Positions 1 to 4,877 of a DNA stretch of 6,395 nucleotides are shown in pieces (the stretch's first letter is position 1; every line of letters begins with the position of its first letter). The position numbers and the translations under genes are program-made. The notes under the pieces were generated by a model. It saw only the letters and a list, made by a program, of their open reading frames with translations, did not search any database and was not told where the DNA came from. Source of the DNA: Pseudomonadota bacterium (GTDB lineage Bacteria > Pseudomonadota > Gammaproteobacteria > Steroidobacterales > Steroidobacteraceae); contig JAKBBE010000123.1 of assembly GCA_021826035.1 (NCBI GenBank), forward strand, positions 1,446-7,840, in the 5' to 3' direction.

Positions 1-764
1 TAGACGGTCAACCCCTCTGCGCGCCAGTCGGCCACCAGGGCGTGCGTCTCGAGGCAGCAATGCGTCTGCACCTGCGTACGGAATTGCCCTTCGACGATGA
101 CTTCCGCCGCGGCGAGTCCTGCAGTGACATCACCGCGCGAGGCGCTGAGGTTCGGGCCATGGACATTGCCGTGCTGGGGCAATTGCCGCGCCGGACCGCC
201 GAAGAACTCCGTGCGTACCGTGTGCTCAAACACCCAGGGTGCATCGGGCCTGCGCGCCGCGTCGACCTCGGTGACAAACGGCAGCCGCTGGTAATCGACG
301 CCGATGAGCGCGATGGCTTCCTGCGCGGCCTGCGGCGTGAGCGCGGCGACCGCGGCGATGGGATCGCCCACGTACTGCAGGTGTCGCTGAGTCGGCTGCC
401 CGTCGCTCGCGCCGGCAAGCTCGACCGCCCGTCCGATGGGCCTGTCGATGACCTGCACGGCGAGCACGCCGGGATGGCGCTCGGCCGCTGCGACATCGAG
501 CGCGAGAATCCGGGCGTGCGGATGGGGCGAGCGCAGCAGACGCGCATGGAGCATGCCGGGCAGCTGCACATCGACGGTGAACGTTGCGCGGCCGGTCACC
601 TTGGCCCGACCGTTGCTGCGCGGCGTGGAGCGACCGACCGTCGTGAGTTCGGCATTGGGCGGCAGCGGCGGCGCTTCGCTCGCCGCGACGTGCCTGTCGA
701 CCTCACCGAGCGACACGCCGGCGATGCCGAGCGGATAGCGGTCGCTGCGGGTCTCCGCGGCCAT
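1..764 (-). CDS. Xanthine dehydrogenase-family molybdopterin-binding subunit, N-terminal part (runs off left edge)
   Basis: This is the large subunit of a molybdenum hydroxylase (xanthine dehydrogenase / aldehyde oxidase family). It would bind the molybdopterin cofactor and carry the substrate site; the substrate cannot be read from this portion. Translating the minus strand from ATG at 764 gives 254 codons without a stop, about a third of the usual 700-plus residues. Residues about 43-165 match the family's hammerhead domain: GRAKVTGRATFTVD near 52, LLRSPHPHARI near 76-86 and YVGDPIAAVAA at 131-141. The HCCLETH stretch at 235-241 matches the start of the cofactor-binding domain. The ATG lies 2 bp after the stop of the [2Fe-2S] gene with no good Shine-Dalgarno, so translation is probably coupled. 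The catalytic Glu, near the C-terminus in this family, is outside the window. The resemblance is to YagR/PaoC-like subunits, but no specific gene name is justified. Confidence 0.93.
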   Translation of the reverse strand, partial: MAAETRSDRYPLGIAGVSLGEVDRHVAASEAPPLPPNAELTTVGRSTPRSNGRAKVTGRATFTVDVQLPGMLHARLLRSPHPHARILALDVAAAERHPGVLAVQVIDRPIGRAVELAGASDGQPTQRHLQYVGDPIAAVAALTPQAAQEAIALIGVDYQRLPFVTEVDAARRPDAPWVFEHTVRTEFFGGPARQLPQHGNVHGPNLSASRGDVTAGLAAAEVIVEGQFRTQVQTHCCLETHALVADWRAEGLTV

Positions 765-766
765 GA

Positions 767-1318
767 TCAGCTATTCCCGCGCGCGGCAATGTCCATGACG
801 GCCGCGATTACGTGCGGGTAGGTGCCGCAACGGCACAGGTGTCCGCTGATCGCCGCCCGCACCTCCTCCTCCGTGGGATGCGGATTGCGCCTGAGCAATG
901 CCGCGCACGTCATGACCAGACCCGGGGTACAGAAGCCACACTGGAGCGCGTCGTGCGCGATGAAGGCGGACTGAACCGGGTGAAGCCTCTCGCCCTGGGC
1001 CAAGCCTTCAATGGTGGTGACCGCGCGGGCGCCCACATCGACGGCCAACACCATGCACGAGGCGACCGGCGCGCCATCGAGCCACACCGTACAGGCGCCA
1101 CAGGACCCGCGGTCGCACGCCACCTTCGTGCCGGTCAGATCCAGATGCTCGCGCAGCGCCTCGGCCAGCGTCGTCCTCGCCGAGAGCGACAGCGCGTACG
1201 CCGTGCCGTTGACCTCGAGCGTGACGGGTATCGACTCGGGGCCAACGACAGCCGCCGGCTCCTGCGGCGCGCAACCGCTCGAGATCGAGCGCCGGTCGTC
1301 TCGCATGCGGGTATTCAT
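767..1318 (-). CDS. (2Fe-2S)-binding subunit of a molybdenum hydroxylase
   Basis: This is the small electron-transfer subunit of a xanthine dehydrogenase-family enzyme, carrying electrons from the molybdenum centre through two [2Fe-2S] clusters. The 183-residue protein has the plant-ferredoxin cluster motif C-x4-C-x2-C-x11-C at Cys68, Cys73, Cys76 and Cys88. The second, helical cluster domain has CGFC at Cys127/Cys130 and CRC at Cys162/Cys164. All eight ligands are present, so it looks functional. An in-frame TAG 9 bp upstream of the ATG at 1318 rules out a longer N-terminus. The first 30 residues include an RR pair but no hydrophobic segment, so there is no credible Tat signal, unlike E. coli YagT/PaoA; a cytosolic enzyme is likely. 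It is the first gene of a minus-strand operon, 2 bp ahead of the molybdopterin subunit. No FAD subunit lies between them. The Shine-Dalgarno is weak. Confidence 0.95.
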   Translation of the reverse strand: MNTRMRDDRRSISSGCAPQEPAAVVGPESIPVTLEVNGTAYALSLSARTTLAEALREHLDLTGTKVACDRGSCGACTVWLDGAPVASCMVLAVDVGARAVTTIEGLAQGERLHPVQSAFIAHDALQCGFCTPGLVMTCAALLRRNPHPTEEEVRAAISGHLCRCGTYPHVIAAVMDIAARGNS

Positions 1319-1636
1319 GGATCGCTATCAGAGGCGCCAGTCGACCCCTGCGCAATGAGTACTTGTCCGGACCGGGCCATCGAACGGCACGACTTTGAGT
1401 CGCAGAAAGCCACACCACGGATGCACACCAACGATGCACGCCCTGGCCTTGACCGGGTCCGAGGAGACGGGCCGGAATGCGCACCGCCTGGCGCGGCAGG
1501 CCATCGCCTCAACGGCCGCCCTGGACAGGCGAGTGCCGCTCGACCTTCTCGATGCGGTTCCGGCCGAACCGGCCGACCGCCCGTGTTTCCCGATAACCTC
1601 CGTTTCGCGCATTCCGCTGCAGTAGACTCATGCGCC
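1319..1636. other. Divergent intergenic region without a supportable gene
   Basis: This 318 bp stretch separates the minus-strand molybdenum-hydroxylase pair from the plus-strand DUF4440 gene and should hold both promoters. Short open frames on both strands encode Arg/Pro-rich products with no recognisable domain and are treated as high-GC noise. The only clear structure is the inverted repeat at 1555-1571. A -10-like TAGACT at 1623-1628 lies just before the DUF4440 start. Confidence 0.6.
1555..1571. promoter_or_regulatory. Inverted repeat, possible operator
   Basis: CGGTTC at 1555-1560 and GAACCG at 1566-1571 form a perfect 6-bp dyad around a 5-bp centre, CGGCC. No T-run follows, so it is not a classical terminator. 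It lies 66 bp before the DUF4440 start, within the divergent promoter region, where a repressor site would be expected. Chance palindromes are common in DNA this GC-rich, so the functional call is weak. Confidence 0.3.
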
Positions 1637-2011
1637 ATGAACGCGGTTCTGTCGGCGAAAGATCACGCTCTGCTGAGGCGACTCGAGGAGTCCATGTGGA
1701 TTGAGGCCACTCGGTATGACGAGGCGTTCATGCAGGCTACGCTGGCATCGGACTTCTTCGAGGTCGGCAGATCCGGACAGCTGCACACGCGGGATGCCGT
1801 CCTCAGCGCCGCGCCCCAGCTCATCGCCGCCGTGCTGCCGTTGCGCGAACTGGAAATCCGGCTGCTCGATGACAACACTGCACAGCTCACGTATATCAGC
1901 GAATCCGCCAGCGCCGCTGGCCGGGTGCTCGCGCGACGCAGCTCAATATGGTCGAGGACGTCGCGCGGGTGGCAGCTGAGATTCCACCAAGGCACGCCTA
2001 TTCCGCCATAG
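1637..2011 (+). CDS. DUF4440 / SnoaL-like (NTF2-fold) small protein
   Basis: This 124-residue protein resembles the DUF4440 branch of the NTF2-like superfamily: small alpha+beta cone-shaped proteins that are often dimeric and of mostly unknown function. Family-like features are the N-terminal helix with LEESMW (residues 16-21) and EATRYDEAFM (23-32), then LASDFFEVGRSG (36-47), and the terminal strand GWQLRFHQGTP (111-121). The length fits a single-domain family member. The ATG at 1637 was chosen because the family-like N-terminal helix begins shortly after it. The frame is open far upstream, so the start rests on homology and not on a stop. No Shine-Dalgarno is visible. A -10-like TAGACT ends 8 bp before the ATG, which would give a nearly leaderless transcript if real. 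The gene stands alone, and no ligand or reaction can be assigned. Confidence 0.8.
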   Translation: MNAVLSAKDHALLRRLEESMWIEATRYDEAFMQATLASDFFEVGRSGQLHTRDAVLSAAPQLIAAVLPLRELEIRLLDDNTAQLTYISESASAAGRVLARRSSIWSRTSRGWQLRFHQGTPIPP

Positions 2012-2443
2012 GCCGCAATGCGGCAAACACCGCCGGCTCAGCGCATGCGGCGGGAAGCCGCCGCCCAGTGCTTCCTTGCGAATTCTTCCTAACTGGAGCC
2101 TCGCCAACACCGTGCCATTCCAAGGTGGCGCACACGATGGCGAATTCGCGGTAAACGACTCGTGAGCATCGCTCGCGGGAAAGAGGCCCGCATGGCGCAG
2201 TGAATCCGAGGCGCGGCACGTTGGAGTGAATCGCAGCCCGGAGGTCAACGCCGATCGAACTCAGCGAGTTGCGCGCCTCCCGGTGCGCGGCGGTGTCGTT
2301 TGCAGCGCCACGGTACCCGATCGCCGGCACCGGGATCTTGCATTTCTCAACACCGCGGCGGCGCGACGCTTCGGCGCAGCGACGTGCATGCGCCCGCGAG
2401 GCATTTCATCCGGCGATGGAGGTCCCGGCGCGTCCCGTGAGCT
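2012..2443. other. Gene-free region between convergent genes
   Basis: This 432 bp stretch lies between the ends of the plus-strand DUF4440 gene and the minus-strand PEP-CTERM gene, so it should hold the 3' ends of both transcripts. Open frames of 70-110 codons on both strands give no recognisable domain and have Arg/Ala/Pro-rich compositions typical of random high-GC frames. Two GC hairpins follow the DUF4440 stop: a small one at 2012-2024 and a stronger one at 2047-2064. The octamer GCGAATTC occurs at 2078-2085 and 2140-2147, probably by chance. No good terminator for the PEP-CTERM gene was found. Confidence 0.6.
2047..2064 (+). terminator. GC-rich hairpin downstream of DUF4440 gene, possible terminator
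   Basis: Positions 2047-2053 (GCGGCGG) pair perfectly with 2058-2064 (CCGCCGC) around a GAAG loop, giving a 7-bp all-GC stem 35 bp after the DUF4440 stop codon. The downstream stretch from 2071 is only moderately T-rich, with short CTTCCTT and ATTCTTCC runs rather than a true T-tract. It could act as an imperfect terminator or an RNA 3'-end stabiliser. Confidence 0.4.
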
Positions 2444-3238
2444 TCAGTGATGTCGCGTACGACGTCGTCGGACGAGCATCACCATGCCGAGCAGCCCCGC
2501 ACCGAACAGCGCAAGCGAAGCGGGCTCGGGAACCTGGACGAGGGTGGATTGCACCTGGAAGCTCGGGTCGAGCGCACCGGTGAAGGAGAACGTATCGGCA
2601 ACGGTCAACGAGTACGAGCGGATCGGGTCCGGCCCCCCGTTGACGGTGATGCCCGTGCTCGGTCCGCTGAGTGTGAGCGAGCCGATGAGATTGCTGGCGC
2701 CGCACTGATTGCGGGCGTTTCCGCCACCCTCATCGTGATCGTGGTGATGATGATGCTCATCGTCACCCCAACCGTGATCATGGTCCTGATCATCGACGTC
2801 GCCGCCGCCACAAAAATACTGGTTGGCGGTGTCGTAATAGGCCGATGAGGTGATCACGCCCCCGGCCACGTTCCCGCTCAACCCGAGCTGAAACTGGTTG
2901 AGGTTGATCGGCACGGTGAACCCGGTGGCGCTGATGACGACGGTCAGCGGGGATTGGGAGCAGCCGCCGCCGGCGCACGTCACCACGTAATCACTCAGAT
3001 TCAGACCGACCTGATTGGGCGCATAGCTCGTTCCACCGGTACCCTGCTCGATGGTCCAGCCATTGAGCGTCCCGACGTAGGACACCGAGGAGGGGGTGCC
3101 GGTGCCGCCAATCAGCAGCGGAGTGGTGTGATTGCCGCTCGAGAGGAACATCTCGATGGGACCGGCGAGCGCCGTTCCGCCGCACAGCACACCGGCTGAC
3201 GCGGCGATCAGCACCAGTTTCGGCAAGCGTATCGACAT
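2444..3238 (-). CDS. PEP-CTERM sorting domain protein with His/Asp-rich insertion
   Basis: This is an exported protein of 264 residues. Residues 1-25 form a Sec signal peptide: RLPK basic segment, hydrophobic core, ALA cleavage site after residue 25. The C-terminus is a textbook PEP-CTERM signal: VPEPASL at 236-242, a hydrophobic helix to about 256, then an RRRR cluster and RHH end. Such proteins are processed by an exosortase and are often linked to exopolysaccharide or biofilm matrix. The Ser/Thr/Gly-rich body (26-235) looks like a beta-rich secreted domain with no enzymatic motif I recognise. Residues 147-170 are a His/Asp/Glu-rich insertion lying between Cys143 and Cys179; Cys88 and Cys93 form a second close pair. 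AGGAG 7 nt before the ATG supports the start. A sigma-54-like site lies upstream. It is a single gene, divergent from the SIR2-like/TIR operon. Confidence 0.93.
   Translation of the reverse strand: MSIRLPKLVLIAASAGVLCGGTALAGPIEMFLSSGNHTTPLLIGGTGTPSSVSYVGTLNGWTIEQGTGGTSYAPNQVGLNLSDYVVTCAGGGCSQSPLTVVISATGFTVPINLNQFQLGLSGNVAGGVITSSAYYDTANQYFCGGGDVDDQDHDHGWGDDEHHHHHDHDEGGGNARNQCGASNLIGSLTLSGPSTGITVNGGPDPIRSYSLTVADTFSFTGALDPSFQVQSTLVQVPEPASLALFGAGLLGMVMLVRRRRTRHH
2729..2800 (-). repeat. His/Asp-rich low-complexity tract in the PEP-CTERM gene
   Basis: This segment encodes residues 147-170 of the PEP-CTERM protein. It is nearly all Asp, His, Glu and Gly and includes a run of five consecutive His residues (162-166) followed by DHDE. 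The DNA is a degenerate run of CAT/CAC and GAT/GAC codons, which suggests growth by slippage or local duplication. Alternating His and acidic residues are typical of Zn, Ni or Cu binding stretches; metal binding here is an inference. Confidence 0.8.
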
Positions 3239-3245
3239 TCCCGAT

Positions 3246-3250
3246 CTCCT
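3246..3250 (-). promoter_or_regulatory. Shine-Dalgarno of the PEP-CTERM gene
   Basis: The minus strand reads AGGAG here (CTCCT on the plus strand), with 7 nt between it and the ATG at 3238. It is the only strong ribosome binding site seen ahead of any gene in the window, and it fixes the PEP-CTERM start. Confidence 0.75.
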
Positions 3251-3295
3251 AACCTAGAGCGGCAACCCGATTTTCCGTGCTCGAAAGTGATATTA

Positions 3296-3311
3296 AGCAA
3301 TTTTTATGCCT
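3296..3311 (-). promoter_or_regulatory. Candidate sigma-54 (-24/-12) promoter of the PEP-CTERM gene
   Basis: Read on the minus strand the site is AGGCATAAAAATTGCT. Against the sigma-54 consensus TGGCACGNNNNTTGCW it keeps GGCA and TTGCT, with exactly 10 bp between the GG and GC dinucleotides. Mismatches are at the first T, the C after GGCA and the following G. The predicted transcript start is near 3285, giving a leader of about 47 nt that contains the Shine-Dalgarno. PEP-CTERM genes are known to be controlled by RpoN with PrsK/PrsR in several proteobacteria, which makes the match more credible. A sigma-70-like TAATAT at 3290-3295 overlaps and is an alternative. Confidence 0.55.
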
Positions 3312-3414
3312 TTTTGACTTAACCCAACAGTTTCATAGAGTTGTGTCAGCTGCGGCGCGGTCTGGACCTCAACGGTGTAAGGAATATCGACAAATTCACG
3401 CGCCCACGGCACGG

Positions 3415-3432
3415 GCCGGGGGGCCGCCCGGC
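3415..3432 (+). other. GC hairpin ahead of the SIR2-like/TIR gene
   Basis: GCCGGG at 3415-3420 pairs perfectly with CCCGGC at 3427-3432 around a 6-nt loop (GGGCCG). It lies 68 bp before the start at 3501, probably inside the 5' leader if transcription begins in the AT-rich patch around 3285-3345. There is no T-tract. It could be a leader structure or chance in GC-rich DNA. Confidence 0.35.
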
Positions 3433-3500
3433 GTTGGACTCAGGCTCAAGCCCCGGCGTAGCATGCCGCGCAGAACGACAAGGCCGCACCGCCGCAGATC

Positions 3501-4877
3501 ATGAACGCCGCAGCCCCCATGCCGCCCGAGGCGGCATTGGACGAGAACGCGTGGGACGATCTCCTAAGCTTCATCGAGGAGCGTCGGGTCATCCCGATCG
3601 TCGGCCCGGAGTTGCTCAAAGTCACCAGCGCCGATCAGCCTCGGTTGCTCTACGATCTGCTCGCCGAGCGCCTGGCGACACGCCTGAATGTTGACCCGGG
3701 AGAGCTCCCCGCGGGCTACTCGCTGAACGATGTGGTGTGCCGGTTTCTCGCCCATCGCGGCCGGCGCGAGGAGGCCTACGTTCGGCTGCGCGGGGTGCTG
3801 AAGGACCTGGACGTCGCGCCGCCCACGGCGCTGCGACAGCTCGCGGCCATCACCGACTTCGACTTGTACGTCTCCACCACATTCGACTCGCTGCTCGAGA
3901 CGGCGATCAACCTCGCCCGCTTCGATGGGGCGCACTCGACCGAGTCGCTCTCCTACTCGCCCAATCGCGTGACGGATCTGCCCGCCGAGCGTGAGCGGCT
4001 CACCCGGCCCATGGTGTATCACCTGTTTGGCAAGATCTCCGCCTCCCCGACCTACGTCGTCTCGGAGGAGGACCTGCTCGAGTATCTGTGCGCGCTGCAA
4101 AATGAACACCTGGCGCCCGAGCGACTGTTCTACGAGCTCGAGCACAGCCACCTGCTGGTGATCGGCGGCTCGCTCAGCAACTGGGTCGCGCGGCTGTTTC
4201 TGCGCATGGCCAAGCGCCAGCGGCTCTCCGCCCCGCGCGACGTCGGGGAGGTGCTGGCCGATGACCTGATCGGCGAGGAGCCGCGGCTGGTGAGCTTTCT
4301 GCAGCAGGTGAGCGTGCATACGCGCATTTACTGCGGCGCGGAACGCTTCGTCGCGGAGCTGCACGAGCGCTGGCAGGCGCGGCGCAAACCCGTCGGCGCG
4401 AGCGCCGATCCCAGCCGCTTCCTGCCCCCCGCCAAGGAGATGCCCGAGAACGCGGTGTTCATCAGCTACGCGCGCGAGGACCTGCCGGCGGTGCAGCGGA
4501 TCAAGGCGGGCCTGGAAGCGGCCGGCATCACCACCTGGTTCGACCTCGAGCGGCTGGAAAGCGGCGATGACTATGACCTGAAGGTGCAGCGCAACATCGC
4601 CCGCTGCGCGTACTTCATCGCGGTGGTCTCGCAGACCACCGAGCGCCGCCTCGAGGCGTACTTCCGCCGGGAGTGGAGCTATGCGCTCGATCGCACGCGC
4701 AACATGGCCGACGGCGCGCTGTTCATCCTGCCGGTGACCATCGACGCCACGAACCCGATCGGCGCACTCGTTCCGGAGCGCTTCCGGGCGCTGCACTTTG
4801 CCCAGCTCGAGGGCGGTGAGGTCACTGCCGAGTTCGCCCGCCGGTTGGCGCAGCTGATGCAGGCGCGCGGCGCGTGA
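3501..4877 (+). CDS. SIR2-like / TIR domain fusion protein
   Basis: This 458-residue soluble protein has two domains. Residues about 17-290 resemble the SIR2-like fold of bacterial immune and signalling proteins: RRVIPIVGPELL (28-39) at the nucleotide-binding loop, YVSTTFDSLLETA (123-135), VYHLFGKIS (172-180), and LLVIGGSLSNWVARLFL (218-234). Residues about 317-418 are a TIR domain: NAVFISYARED (317-327), GITTWFDLERLESGDDYD (342-359), YFIAVVSQTTE (371-381), and REWSYAL (390-396), where Glu391 fits the usual TIR NADase glutamate. The SIR2-like part has Thr127 and Phe176 where active enzymes have Asn and His, so it is probably not a hydrolase. The TIR domain may cleave NAD+ or make a nucleotide signal; this is inferred from family knowledge. 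The ATG at 3501 has no clear Shine-Dalgarno; a second ATG at 3519 is possible. The gene overlaps the STAND gene by 4 bp. Confidence 0.9.
   Translation: MNAAAPMPPEAALDENAWDDLLSFIEERRVIPIVGPELLKVTSADQPRLLYDLLAERLATRLNVDPGELPAGYSLNDVVCRFLAHRGRREEAYVRLRGVLKDLDVAPPTALRQLAAITDFDLYVSTTFDSLLETAINLARFDGAHSTESLSYSPNRVTDLPAERERLTRPMVYHLFGKISASPTYVVSEEDLLEYLCALQNEHLAPERLFYELEHSHLLVIGGSLSNWVARLFLRMAKRQRLSAPRDVGEVLADDLIGEEPRLVSFLQQVSVHTRIYCGAERFVAELHERWQARRKPVGASADPSRFLPPAKEMPENAVFISYAREDLPAVQRIKAGLEAAGITTWFDLERLESGDDYDLKVQRNIARCAYFIAVVSQTTERRLEAYFRREWSYALDRTRNMADGALFILPVTIDATNPIGALVPERFRALHFAQLEGGEVTAEFARRLAQLMQARGA

Noticed and set aside
42..821. 259-codon plus-strand open frame
   Set aside because: It is antisense to the molybdopterin subunit, whose minus-strand translation matches a known family throughout. 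The plus-strand product is Arg/Gly/Asp-rich with no domain.
812..1636. Long in-frame N-terminal extension of the DUF4440 reading frame
   Set aside because: The frame is open because of high GC and runs antisense through the [2Fe-2S] gene. The DUF4440-like sequence starts only near 1637.
1685..1696. GAGGAG followed by ATG at 1694 as an alternative DUF4440 start
   Set aside because: The spacing is only 3 nt, and this start would remove the N-terminal helix.
2140..2149. Palindrome GCGAATTCGC, with a partial copy at 2078-2085, as a possible attachment site
   Set aside because: It is short, there is no integrase nearby, and no element boundary is visible. Chance is the simplest explanation.
3314..3342. 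Sigma-70 promoter for the SIR2-like/TIR operon starting from TTGACT at 3314-3319
   Set aside because: The -35 match is good, but no acceptable -10 lies at 16-18 bp spacing. Kept only as a weak possibility.
3564..4796. 410-codon minus-strand open frame
   Set aside because: It is antisense to the SIR2-like/TIR gene, whose plus-strand product has clear domains. The minus-strand product is a low-complexity Arg/Ala/Gln-rich shadow.
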